Assembly: GCA_034423775.1 (NCBI GenBank)
Contig: CP139918.1
Span: forward strand, 2,480,001 to 2,544,000
Direction: 5' to 3'
DNA: 64,000 bases
Source: Alphaproteobacteria bacterium US3C007
GTDB taxonomy: Bacteria > Pseudomonadota > Alphaproteobacteria > Rhodobacterales > Rhodobacteraceae
The translations under genes were made by a program, and so were the position numbers. Below the pieces are notes generated by a model that did no database searches, was not told where the DNA came from, and worked only from the letters and a program-made list of their open reading frames with translations. Of this stretch, positions 8,779 to 17,252 are shown in pieces (position 1 is the stretch's first letter; each line of letters begins with the position of its first letter).

Positions 8779-9522
8779 TTAAAAGGTTATCAGTTTTTCG
8801 TAGGATCTTGTTGCAAAGCGCACACCATCTTTTGGATTGTCATGTTCCAGAACATAACGGCCAATGCCCGATGCACGTAAACATGCGCTGATTTCATCCC
8901 AATTCATCACCCCATGCCCGACATCAGCCCAACCGCCTTCATCACGATTTTCACCCTCTGGGGCGTGATCTTTTATATGGGCAGATATGATACGATTTTT
9001 GTAACGCTCTATCCATTCTACGGGCGATTCCCCTGCAACCGCCACCCAAGCCAGATCAAGTTCCAGAACCAGCGAGGGCGCGGCCTCTAACATAGCTTCG
9101 ATGGGATATGTTCCATCCTCTAAAGGAATAAATTCGAAATCATGATTATGCCAGCCAAACTGCAATCCCGCCGCACGAATAGGCGCCCCGATCGTTTCAA
9201 GATGCGCGCCAAACTCAGCCCAGCCTGCGCGATCTGTTGGTCGCCGTTCGGGCTTTAAGAAGGCGATGATCACGGCTTCCATGCCAAATTCACGCGCAAT
9301 ATTTAAGGCATTTTCTGGTTCATTCTCAACCAGATCTATATCAAAATGGCCGGTGGTCATTGACAGACCATATGTGTCCAACAGCGCTTTGGTTTTGCTT
9401 GGATTTTCGTATAATGCCCCAAACCCCTCGACCTCGCGCAATCCTAGATCAGCCAGAGTTTGCAGCGTATCCGCCAAGTCAAAATTTCGAAACGAGTAAA
9501 GTTGCATGGAATGTGCGGGCAT
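8779..9522 (-). CDS. Sugar phosphate isomerase/epimerase (xylose-isomerase-like TIM barrel)
   Basis: AP-endonuclease-2/xylose-isomerase-like TIM barrel of 247 residues. Metal-site motifs are visible: GWHNHDFEF with paired histidines, the LELDLAWV acidic strand, HIKDH, and the final YVLEHDNP. Family members isomerise or epimerise keto-sugars, inositols or sugar acids using a divalent metal. It is located between the transporter ATPase gene and the Gfo/Idh/MocA gene on one strand, pointing to catabolism of the imported sugar. The exact substrate is not readable from the sequence. Confidence 0.83.
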   Translation of the reverse strand: MPAHSMQLYSFRNFDLADTLQTLADLGLREVEGFGALYENPSKTKALLDTYGLSMTTGHFDIDLVENEPENALNIAREFGMEAVIIAFLKPERRPTDRAGWAEFGAHLETIGAPIRAAGLQFGWHNHDFEFIPLEDGTYPIEAMLEAAPSLVLELDLAWVAVAGESPVEWIERYKNRIISAHIKDHAPEGENRDEGGWADVGHGVMNWDEISACLRASGIGRYVLEHDNPKDGVRFATRSYEKLITF

Positions 9523-9560
9523 GAGTAATCTTCTTTTAATGTAGGGGCTAAGGGGGGGGG

Positions 9561-10637
9561 TTAAAGGCGTAATTCGGAAGCAGGATCAAACAGAGAGGCT
9601 TGTTTCGGGTCAAACCCGATGCTGACAAGGTCTCCTGGTTTCACGCGGGCTTGGCCATCCATCCGAAATCTGAAATAGGCCCCGCTTACGGTGCAATCAA
9701 CGATCGTGTCCGAGCCCATCGGTTCGACCAAATCAACGGTGACTTGCGTGTGATAGGGGGCTTTGGCGCTTAAATCCCCCACGATCACATGCTCTGGACG
9801 GATTCCGATGGTTGCGGCGCAATTATTGGCTGGCTGTTCAGAGAATTCATAGCGATCGAGCGGTAATTTGACGTCTTCAAAGATAAAATGGTTATCTTGG
9901 ATCTGACCCTCCAGAAAGTTCATTGATGGCGAACCAATGAAATTGGCCACATATTTATTGCGCGGGCGGTTGTAGATCTCATTTGGTGAGGCAAGTTGCA
10001 TGATTTTGCCATTGCGCATCACCGCGATACGGTCGGCCAATGTCATGGCCTCGATCTGATCATGCGTGACATAAATCATCGTATTGCCCAATTGCTGGTG
10101 CAGACGTTTGATTTCAACGCGCAAATCAGCGCGCAGCTTAGCATCCAGATTTGACAGGGGTTCATCGAATAAAAAGACATCGACATCGCGCACCAGAGCA
10201 CGCCCGATAGCTACACGTTGGCGCTGCCCTCCAGAAAGAGCGGCGGGTTTGCGGGAGAGCAAAGGCTCGATCTGCAAAATCTCAGCGGCCCGCGCCACGC
10301 GCGCTTTGATCTCCTCTTTGGGCATTTTCGTGTTTTTCAGGCCAAAGGATAAATTCCCCTCAACGCTCATTTGCGGATAAAGCGCGTAGGATTGAAAAAC
10401 CATCCCGATGCCACGCTCTGACGGCTCGGCCCACGTGACGTTGGTGCCATTGATCAGGATTTGTCCATCGGTTATGTCGAGCAATCCGGCAATACAGTTC
10501 AGCAGGGTTGACTTGCCGCATCCTGACGATCCCAAAAGCACCAGAAATTCGCCCTTATGAACATTAAGGTCCAAATTGTGCAGAACACTTACAGATCCAA
10601 AATTCAGGTCTAATTTTTTTATTTCTACCGAATGCAT
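9561..10637 (-). CDS. Sugar ABC transporter ATP-binding protein (UgpC/MalK type)
   Basis: ATPase of 358 residues. Walker A GSSGCGKST is at 36-44, the Q-loop in MVFQSYALYP, the signature LSGGQ at about 134-138, Walker B FLFDEP at about 155-160, and the switch histidine in YVTHD. The C-terminal 120 residues form the OB-fold regulatory domain of CUT1 carbohydrate importers, with IGIRPEHV. It energises the two permeases encoded just upstream. It is paralogous to the ATPase at 22735-23835. Confidence 0.93.
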   Translation of the reverse strand: MHSVEIKKLDLNFGSVSVLHNLDLNVHKGEFLVLLGSSGCGKSTLLNCIAGLLDITDGQILINGTNVTWAEPSERGIGMVFQSYALYPQMSVEGNLSFGLKNTKMPKEEIKARVARAAEILQIEPLLSRKPAALSGGQRQRVAIGRALVRDVDVFLFDEPLSNLDAKLRADLRVEIKRLHQQLGNTMIYVTHDQIEAMTLADRIAVMRNGKIMQLASPNEIYNRPRNKYVANFIGSPSMNFLEGQIQDNHFIFEDVKLPLDRYEFSEQPANNCAATIGIRPEHVIVGDLSAKAPYHTQVTVDLVEPMGSDTIVDCTVSGAYFRFRMDGQARVKPGDLVSIGFDPKQASLFDPASELRL

Positions 10638-10645
10638 AATGCAGC

Positions 10646-11545
10646 TTATCCTTTAACTGCGCCGGCTGCGATGCCGCGCACGAACAGTTTTCCTGAGATG
10701 AAATAGATGGTCAGGGGAACCAGCCCCGTGATGATTGTGGCGGCCATATTCACGTTATATTCCTGCACGCCCTGCGTTGAATTCACAATGTTATTCAATT
10801 GTACGGTCATGGGGTAATTTTCCGGCCCCGTATACACAATACCAAACAGAAAGTCATTCCAGATGCCGGTCACCTGAAGAATCACGGCAACCGTAAAAAT
10901 TGGCAAAGACATGGGCACCATAATGCGGAAATAAATACCCCAAAACCCGGCACCATCCACGCGCGCCGCTTTGAACAACTCTTCGGGTAACGAGGTGAAA
11001 TAGTTGCGAAATAACAGCGTCAAAATGGGCATACCAAAAATCGTATGAACGATAACCAGCCCACCCAGTGATCCATATATGCCAATTTCCCGCAGCATGA
11101 TCACCAATGGGTAAAGCATCACCTGATAGGGGATGAACGCTCCAAATATCAAAATCGTAAAAAACACATTGGCGCCTTTAAAACGCCAGTTTGCCAAAGC
11201 ATATCCATTGATAGAGGCGACGATTATCGAGGCAATGACTGAGGGGACCGTGATTTGAACCGAGTTCCAAAACCCGCGGCTTAAGCCTTCACATGTCAAT
11301 CCTGTACAGGCCTGCGACCAGGCTTTCACCCAAGGCGCAAAGGTCACCTCAAGGGGCGGAGAAAAAATATTTCCCAGCCGAATTTCAGGCATGCCTTTTA
11401 AAGAGGTGACCGTCATCACATAAAGCGGGATGGCGTAATACACCGCGATAAACGCCAGCGTGCCATAGAGAAAGATATTTCTGCGCGAAAAGGTTTTGCG
11501 AGGTTTAGGGCCCCGAGGGCCAATCATGATCTCTTGCTCAGCCAT
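10646..11545 (-). CDS. Sugar ABC transporter permease (MalG type)
   Basis: Inner-membrane permease of 299 residues with six predicted helices. The EAA loop that contacts the ATPase reads EELFKAARVDGAGFWGIYFRIMVP. The end VRGIAAGAVKG is typical of CUT1 MalG-type subunits. The start at 11545 is chosen because its ATG overlaps the stop of the upstream permease by 8 nt (ATGGCTGA) and GGAGG lies 11 nt upstream; the longer frame would extend far into that gene. The same 8-nt overlap is found in the second ABC operon. Confidence 0.92.
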   Translation of the reverse strand: MAEQEIMIGPRGPKPRKTFSRRNIFLYGTLAFIAVYYAIPLYVMTVTSLKGMPEIRLGNIFSPPLEVTFAPWVKAWSQACTGLTCEGLSRGFWNSVQITVPSVIASIIVASINGYALANWRFKGANVFFTILIFGAFIPYQVMLYPLVIMLREIGIYGSLGGLVIVHTIFGMPILTLLFRNYFTSLPEELFKAARVDGAGFWGIYFRIMVPMSLPIFTVAVILQVTGIWNDFLFGIVYTGPENYPMTVQLNNIVNSTQGVQEYNVNMAATIITGLVPLTIYFISGKLFVRGIAAGAVKG

Positions 11546-12431
11546 GTTTTTTAGAACCTCCAAATTCAAGCATTGCCCAAGGTATAACAACCAACATAAC
11601 GGTGAGCAGCATCATGGTTGAGGCTGCGAAGCCTTGCCCCAGGTTTTGCGCTTGAAACATAAGATCATATACATATTTTGCAGGCACTTCGGTGGCGATG
11701 CCGGGGCCGCCGCCGGTCTGCGCGACGATCAGATCGAACACTTTGACAATGCCCGTGGTTACGATCACCAAAGTTGTGATAAACACGGGTCGCATCATTG
11801 GAATAATAACGACCACATAGGTTTTCCATGTCGGAATACCATCAACGCGCGTGGCCTTCCAAACATCTTCATCAATACCGCGCAAGCCCGCGAGCATCAG
11901 CACCATCACCAAGCCGCTGCCCTGCCATAAGCCGGCAATGAGCACGCCGAAAATCGCGATGTCGGGGTTGTAGAGCGGATCGAAGGTAAAGCTCGCCCAG
12001 CCGAGATCCCTTACAATGCCTTGCACGCCAAAACTTGGGTTCAAAATCCACTGCCAGATCAAACCTGTCACAACGAAGCTTAAAGCATAAGGGTATAAGA
12101 TTACGGTGCGAAAAACGCTTTCGAACCGCACTTTTTGATCAATTAAAGCCGCGAGTATAAAGCCAATCACGAACATCAAAATCAACATACACAGGCCATA
12201 GATGAATAGGTTTTCGATTGAAACCAGCCATTTCTTCGTGTCCCAAAGCCGCTCATACTGTTGAAAGCCAACCCATTTTAAGCGTGGCAGCAGTCCAGAT
12301 TTGGTAAAACTATAGACAATAGTCCAAGCCGTACCGCCCACGAAAACAAACAGGGCCGTCACAATCATCGGGATTGCGGCGATCTTAGCTGATTTGTTTC
12401 TGAAAAGCTGATTAGGGCGCTTGTGTGACAT
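11538..12431 (-). CDS. Sugar ABC transporter permease (MalF type)
   Basis: Inner-membrane permease of 297 residues with six predicted helices. Its EAA loop is around DEDVWKATRVDGIPTWKTYVVVIIP. The short periplasmic segment after the first helix (SFTKSGLLPRLKWVG) is typical of glucose/mannose-type CUT1 MalF proteins. The start at 12431 has GAGG 6 nt upstream; the extension to 12497 would run through the strong hairpin that follows the binding-protein gene. It pairs with the MalG-type subunit downstream. Confidence 0.92.
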   Translation of the reverse strand: MSHKRPNQLFRNKSAKIAAIPMIVTALFVFVGGTAWTIVYSFTKSGLLPRLKWVGFQQYERLWDTKKWLVSIENLFIYGLCMLILMFVIGFILAALIDQKVRFESVFRTVILYPYALSFVVTGLIWQWILNPSFGVQGIVRDLGWASFTFDPLYNPDIAIFGVLIAGLWQGSGLVMVLMLAGLRGIDEDVWKATRVDGIPTWKTYVVVIIPMMRPVFITTLVIVTTGIVKVFDLIVAQTGGGPGIATEVPAKYVYDLMFQAQNLGQGFAASTMMLLTVMLVVIPWAMLEFGGSKKHG

Positions 12432-12470
12432 TTGCGGCCTCAATATCCAATGCTTTGATATAAAAAAGGG

Positions 12471-12496
12471 TGTCAGCCCGCGCGGGCGGGCTGACA
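12471..12496 (-). terminator. Hairpin between binding-protein and permease genes
   Basis: A perfect 11-bp stem, TGTCAGCCCGC (12471-12481) with its complement at 12486-12496, has a 4-nt loop. Read on the minus strand it is followed by CCC and a T6 run. It lies 13 nt after the binding-protein stop. In ABC operons such hairpins usually stop part of the transcripts and protect the 3' end of the binding-protein mRNA, so this protein is made in excess over the permeases. Confidence 0.75.
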
Positions 12497-12509
12497 TTTT
12501 GTTTTGGGT

Positions 12510-13736
12510 TTAGTCCGCGTTTGCGATCATTTTCACAAAGTCAGCTTGTGCATCCGCCGCTGAGATGGATGTGTCGGCAAAGAACTCGGTGAACAATGTG
12601 TTCATTTGGTTTGCCGTGTCAGGCGTTAGAAGCATATTGGTATCTGGCAACAACGCGCCTTGGTCAAGCAAGGCTAAACCTTTTTGCATGCAATCATTTG
12701 CCGCTGACAGATCAACATCGCCGCGTACTGGAAGCGATCCTTTTTTCAGGTTGAAGGCAACTTGAGTTGTTGGCTTAAGCAACAATGCTGCCAATTCACC
12801 TTGCGCTGCAACCTTAGCATCATCCTTCAGAACTGGGAAATAGAACGCATCGCCGCCTGTTCCCAATCTTGGGTTCATCCCCAAACCGGGCAAGCAACTA
12901 TAATCTTCGCCCGCCACTGCGTTCGCAACCGCAAATTCACCCTGCGCCCAATCGCCCATGATTTGACCACCGGCTTGACCTGTGATGACCAAGTTGGTTG
13001 CGTCATTCCAGTTTTGAACGGTCGATTTTGCCGCCATGGAGCGCGCATTTTCAGCCGCTTCGAACAGTGAAGTTACTTCGGGGCCCGCTGCAACAGAGGC
13101 GTCTTTATCGCCATAAACGGCCATAAAAATATCGTTTGGCAGAAGCGAGGCCATCATCACGTTGAACGCGCCAGACTGTTGCCAGCCTTGCTGGCCCATC
13201 GCCAATGGTACTTTACCAGCAGCTTCCAGAGCAGCCGCACCAGCTACAAATTCGGTCCAATTGGTTGGAACCGAAACGCCAGAGTCTTCAAAGGCTTTGT
13301 GGCTGACCCACAGCCACTGCCATGAGTGGATATTGACAGGCGCGCAGTAAATACGGCCATCGACGGTGCAGGCGTCAAGCAGCGAAGAGGGGTTGACCAT
13401 GTCTTTCCAGCCTTCGGCTTCGGCGATATCAGTGATATCACGCAAAAGACCAGATTCGATAAGTTCTTCTGCCTGACGGCCATGGTTGAATTGGAATGCT
13501 CCCATCGGCTCTCCGCCAATGATCCGGCTTACCATGGCCGCGCGCGCGGCTTCGCCGCCCACAATTGCGGCATCAACCCAGGTATTGCCCGTCGCGTCAA
13601 AGGCTTTTGCAAATTCGGCAACCGCAGCGGCTTCGCCGCCGGATGTCCACCAATGCATGACGTCCAGTTCAGTTGCTGCTGCATTTCCGGCTGCAACAAA
13701 TGCCGTCGCTGTTATAAATTTTGATAGTAGTTTCAC
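12510..13736 (-). CDS. Sugar ABC transporter substrate-binding protein
   Basis: Periplasmic binding protein of 408 residues. It has a Sec signal peptide (about 1-21, cleavage after the AAATE region) followed by ELDVMHWWTSGGEAAAV. This N-terminus is typical of the COG1653 glucose/mannose group (GtsA/GlcE-like). Internal segments APVNIHSWQWLW and GQIMGDWAQGEF are conserved with the paralogue at 19667-20914, which reads APVNVHRIDWIW and FQIMGDWAKGEF. It is the first gene of the minus-strand importer operon and faces the LacI regulator. The GH43 enzyme and isomerase nearby suggest a pentose or pentose-oligomer ligand, which is an inference only. Confidence 0.9.
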   Translation of the reverse strand: MKLLSKFITATAFVAAGNAAATELDVMHWWTSGGEAAAVAEFAKAFDATGNTWVDAAIVGGEAARAAMVSRIIGGEPMGAFQFNHGRQAEELIESGLLRDITDIAEAEGWKDMVNPSSLLDACTVDGRIYCAPVNIHSWQWLWVSHKAFEDSGVSVPTNWTEFVAGAAALEAAGKVPLAMGQQGWQQSGAFNVMMASLLPNDIFMAVYGDKDASVAAGPEVTSLFEAAENARSMAAKSTVQNWNDATNLVITGQAGGQIMGDWAQGEFAVANAVAGEDYSCLPGLGMNPRLGTGGDAFYFPVLKDDAKVAAQGELAALLLKPTTQVAFNLKKGSLPVRGDVDLSAANDCMQKGLALLDQGALLPDTNMLLTPDTANQMNTLFTEFFADTSISAADAQADFVKMIANAD

Positions 13737-13772
13737 GATTGACCTCCCATGTCTGAATCGATTCCCTGCAAT

Positions 13773-13786
13773 CTATAACGTTTTAG
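13773..13786. promoter_or_regulatory. Candidate LacI-family operator
   Basis: CTATAACGTTTTAG is palindromic except at one symmetric pair of positions and is centred on CG, the hallmark of LacI-family operators. It lies in the divergent region, 37 nt before the binding-protein start and about 180 nt from the LacI gene start. Binding by the 13970-15025 regulator is inferred from position. Confidence 0.5.
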
Positions 13787-13969
13787 TTTTTGCTTGCAAC
13801 AAATTAATAATATTCTAAACTCTCCCCATCTTGCGCGAGTGATAGCCCAGATTTTAAATCCGATCACCGGAAAAGGCTTGAAAAAATATATGTTAATATT
13901 GAAACTATCCTTGCTTATGCAGAAGGAAATCTGGGGTATGGCCCTCCAGGAAGGATAAAGTGACAAAAG

Positions 13970-15025
13970 ATGGCGCGTAAACGTGAAACGGTTGATCAAG
14001 ACTTTGCGGCGCGCCTATTGCCTGGGGAAAAACCGACTTTAAGAACTTTAGCCCGCCTCAGCGGGTTTGCCGTGGCCACCGTGTCGCGGGCTTTATCTGA
14101 TGCGCCAGATATTGGCGATAATACAAAAAATCTTGTCAAACATATTGCGGAGGCCGTTGGGTATGTTCCCAATCGTGCCGGCGTCAGGCTGAGAACCGGC
14201 AAAACCAATGTCATCTCACTTTTATTGCCAATGACAGATGAAGAAACGAATATCTTTTATTCGATTATCATCCGATCTATCAGCGCAGAGTTTCTGGGCA
14301 CCCCATATCATTTGAACGTCACACCGTTTTTTGCAGCTGGGGATTCGTTGTTGCCTGTGCAACGTATCGTCGAGAATGGGTTGGCAGATGGCATCATTAT
14401 GAATCAGATTGAACCCGAAGATCCGCGGGTTGCTTATTTGTTAGAGCGTCAATTTCCGTTTGCGACGCATGGGCGCAGTAAGTGGCGCAAGCAGCATGCT
14501 TATTTCGACTTTGATAACCATGCTTACGTTTGGGATGCGATGCGCAAGCTTAAGGATCGAGGGAGATCTTCAGTACTTTTGCTTGCGCCACCGTTGACGC
14601 AAACCTACGCGCAAGAGATGCTTCGGGCGTTAACTGAAGCTGGTAAAGACCTGTCGATGACGGTGCGCTTTATTGAACGGCCTATCGAAAAAATACAGGG
14701 CGCCGAAAGCCCTGCGGCTTTTGCTGCTGCGATTGCCCAAGAGCTCAAGCGCGCGCCTCATATTGATGCGGTGATTGCAGCGTCTATCGATGCAGGTCTC
14801 ACCGCCGCGCAAGCTGTCGAAAAGATTAAGGGTGTGGTGGGCGATACGATCGATGTCTGGACAAAAGAATTACAGCCGTTTTTGGCCAATTTTCGACCAG
14901 ATATCTTGACGACGTTCGAAAATGCATCTCCGGCAGGAACATTTTTGGCGCGCGCGGTTCAAAACGCCATTGCCCAGCCAAGCAGACCGCCATTGCAAAA
15001 GCTGGTTGGCCCAGAAGATATATAA
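13970..15025 (+). CDS. LacI family transcriptional regulator
   Basis: Regulator of 351 residues. A 20-residue N-terminal extension precedes the LacI helix-turn-helix: PTLRTLARLSGFAVATVSRALSDA followed by the hinge YVPNRAGVRLRTGKTN. The remainder is a periplasmic-binding-protein-like sensor for a sugar or sugar derivative. It is divergent from the ABC/GH43 operon and the first of three plus-strand genes with the isomerase and dehydrogenase downstream, so it most likely controls both arms of the locus. The ATG at 13970 is preferred; a GTG ten bases upstream is out of frame and soon hits a stop. Confidence 0.9.
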   Translation: MARKRETVDQDFAARLLPGEKPTLRTLARLSGFAVATVSRALSDAPDIGDNTKNLVKHIAEAVGYVPNRAGVRLRTGKTNVISLLLPMTDEETNIFYSIIIRSISAEFLGTPYHLNVTPFFAAGDSLLPVQRIVENGLADGIIMNQIEPEDPRVAYLLERQFPFATHGRSKWRKQHAYFDFDNHAYVWDAMRKLKDRGRSSVLLLAPPLTQTYAQEMLRALTEAGKDLSMTVRFIERPIEKIQGAESPAAFAAAIAQELKRAPHIDAVIAASIDAGLTAAQAVEKIKGVVGDTIDVWTKELQPFLANFRPDILTTFENASPAGTFLARAVQNAIAQPSRPPLQKLVGPEDI

Positions 15026-15081
15026 GGGCTGGTTCTGAGCCCGATTTTAAAATTTTACCAAGGTGAGAATAGGAAAAACAG

Positions 15082-16137
15082 ATGAAATCGCAGATCAAAG
15101 GACCAGGAATTTTTCTGGCGCAATTCGCCGGAGATGAAGCTCCGTTTAACTCTTTAGAGGGCATTACGAAATGGGCGGCCAGTCTCGGCTACAAAGGCGT
15201 GCAGATTCCAACCTTCGATACGCGCCTTTTTGATTTGGATCGCGCGGCTGAAAGCGCGACTTATTGCGATGAAGTCCAAGGCATTTGCGCCGATGCCGGT
15301 GTGGAAATCACCGAGTTATCAACGCATCTTCAGGGCCAATTGGTGGCGGTCAACCCGGCCTATGATATCGCCTTTGACGCCTTCGCTCCGGCAGCGTGCC
15401 AAAAAAATCCCGCAAAGCGTCAGGCTTGGGCCGTTGATCAAATGAAAAAAGCTGCCATCGCCTCAAAGCGGTTGAACCTGACGACCTCTGTTTCCTTCAC
15501 AGGAGCGCTTGCCTTTCCCTATCTGTATCCTTGGCCGCAACGTCCAGAAGGCCTGATTGAAGAAGCCTTTGCAGAGCTGGGCCGGCGCTGGAAGCCGATT
15601 TTGAACCATTACAAAGAGCATGGCGTGTCAATCGGTTACGAAATTCATCCTGGAGAAGATGTGTTTGATGGCGCGACCTATGAGATGTTTGTGGATGCAA
15701 CAGGCGGGCATGATTGTGCCCTAATCAATTACGACCCCAGTCATTTTTTGCTTCAACAGATGGATTATCTGGCTTTCATTGACCTATATCATGATCGGAT
15801 CAATGCGTTTCATGTTAAAGATGCCGAATTTAACCCAGATGGGCGCCAAGGCGTATATTCAGGCTATCAACCTTGGGTCAACCGGGCAGGCCGGTTTCGC
15901 AGTTTGGGTGATGGTCAAGTTGATTTCGCGGCGATTTTTTCCAAGCTGACACAATATGGCTATAACAGCTGGGCGGTATTGGAATGGGAATGTTGTTTGA
16001 AATCCGCCGAACAAGGGGCGGCTGAAAGCGCGCCGTTTATTGCAAAACATTTGATCGAAACGCCGTTAAAAGCGTTCGACGATTTCGCTGGTGCAGAGCG
16101 TGACGAGGCGCAAATCAAAAGGATGTTGGGGCTGTGA
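15082..16137 (+). CDS. Sugar phosphate isomerase/epimerase (IolE/xylose-isomerase-like)
   Basis: TIM-barrel protein of 351 residues, about 100 longer than the paralogue at 8779-9522. Metal and substrate motifs are visible as IGYEIHPGED, CALINYDPSHF, INAFHVKDAEF and AVLEWECCLK. Similar proteins occur next to Gfo/Idh/MocA dehydrogenases in inositol- and sugar-utilisation loci. The final GTGA overlap with the next gene implies translational coupling to that dehydrogenase, suggesting consecutive steps on one substrate. The substrate itself is not known. Confidence 0.83.
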   Translation: MKSQIKGPGIFLAQFAGDEAPFNSLEGITKWAASLGYKGVQIPTFDTRLFDLDRAAESATYCDEVQGICADAGVEITELSTHLQGQLVAVNPAYDIAFDAFAPAACQKNPAKRQAWAVDQMKKAAIASKRLNLTTSVSFTGALAFPYLYPWPQRPEGLIEEAFAELGRRWKPILNHYKEHGVSIGYEIHPGEDVFDGATYEMFVDATGGHDCALINYDPSHFLLQQMDYLAFIDLYHDRINAFHVKDAEFNPDGRQGVYSGYQPWVNRAGRFRSLGDGQVDFAAIFSKLTQYGYNSWAVLEWECCLKSAEQGAAESAPFIAKHLIETPLKAFDDFAGAERDEAQIKRMLGL

Positions 16138-17252
16138 AAACTTTAAAATTAGGCATGGTCGGAGGTGGCCAAGGCGCGTTTATTGGCGGCGTCCACCGAA
16201 TGGCTTCGCGGCTTGATGGGCGTTGGGAATTGGTGGCCGGAGCTTTGTCATCCCACCCCGCGCGTGCAGAGGCTTCGGCCAAAGAATTGGGATTGGATCC
16301 AAAGCGATCTTACCAAAGCTATGCTGAGATGGCCGTGCAAGAAGCCGCCCGAGCGGATGGGATTGATGCGGTTGCCATCGTTACGCCCAATCATATGCAT
16401 GCGGGGCCAGCCATAGCTTTTTTAGAAGCGGGTATTCACGTGATTTGTGATAAACCCTTGGCGGCCACGTCTGAACAGGCTCAGCTCATCGATGCCGCGG
16501 TAAGGGCTTCGAAGGCGCATTTTATTCTCACGCATAATTACACCGGTTATCCGGTGATCCGGCAGGCGCGCAAATTGGTCGAAAACGGCGAATTGGGCGA
16601 AATTCGAGTGATTCAGGCGGAATATGCGCAAGATTGGTTGAGCGAAGCTGCGGATAACAAACAAGCAGATTGGCGGGTGAACCCCGAAAAATCTGGGGCG
16701 GGCGCCATTGGTGATATCGGAACACATGCTTTAAACTTGGCCAGTTTTGTATCGGGCTTGCAGCCTCAAGCGCTTTGTGCGGATTTGCACAGTTTTGTGG
16801 ATGGCCGTCGTGTGGATGACAATGCCCATATTATGCTGCGGTTTGAGAAGGGTGCGAAAGGTATGCTTTGGGCCAGTCAAGTTGCGGTTGGGTGCGAAAA
16901 TACGCTTACATTACGGATTTATGGCGAGAAAGCCGGTTTGGAATGGCAGCAAGAAAACCCAAACCAATTGAGCTTTACGCGCTTTGGGCAGGCCAAACAG
17001 CTGCTTACCAGAGGCGGGGCAGGGTTTGGAGAAACTGCTGGCGATTGGACCCGCATTCCCCCTGGTCATCCCGAAGGCTATCTAGAGGGATTTGCAACGC
17101 TCTATAGCGAGGCGGCCGATTTAATCTCAGGCATAGGCGCGGGTGAGCTTTTGCCCAATTTAGACGCGGGTCTGGCGGGAATGTGGTTTATTCAAGCCTG
17201 TCAAAAAAGCTCTGAACTGGGGGCTGTTTGGGTGTCTCGAGCGGGGGATTAA
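16134..17252 (+). CDS. Gfo/Idh/MocA family oxidoreductase
   Basis: NAD(P)-dependent dehydrogenase of 372 residues. It has the Rossmann motif MVGGGQGAFIGGVHR near the start, the family motif CDKP instead of EKP, and the classical GAIGDIGTHALNL helix that supplies the catalytic Asp/His. It resembles the inositol/sugar dehydrogenase branch found with IolE-like isomerases. The GTG start overlaps the upstream stop by 4 nt (GTGA). Its stop overlaps that of the convergent histidine kinase gene within TTAA. Confidence 0.87.
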   Translation: MKTLKLGMVGGGQGAFIGGVHRMASRLDGRWELVAGALSSHPARAEASAKELGLDPKRSYQSYAEMAVQEAARADGIDAVAIVTPNHMHAGPAIAFLEAGIHVICDKPLAATSEQAQLIDAAVRASKAHFILTHNYTGYPVIRQARKLVENGELGEIRVIQAEYAQDWLSEAADNKQADWRVNPEKSGAGAIGDIGTHALNLASFVSGLQPQALCADLHSFVDGRRVDDNAHIMLRFEKGAKGMLWASQVAVGCENTLTLRIYGEKAGLEWQQENPNQLSFTRFGQAKQLLTRGGAGFGETAGDWTRIPPGHPEGYLEGFATLYSEAADLISGIGAGELLPNLDAGLAGMWFIQACQKSSELGAVWVSRAGD

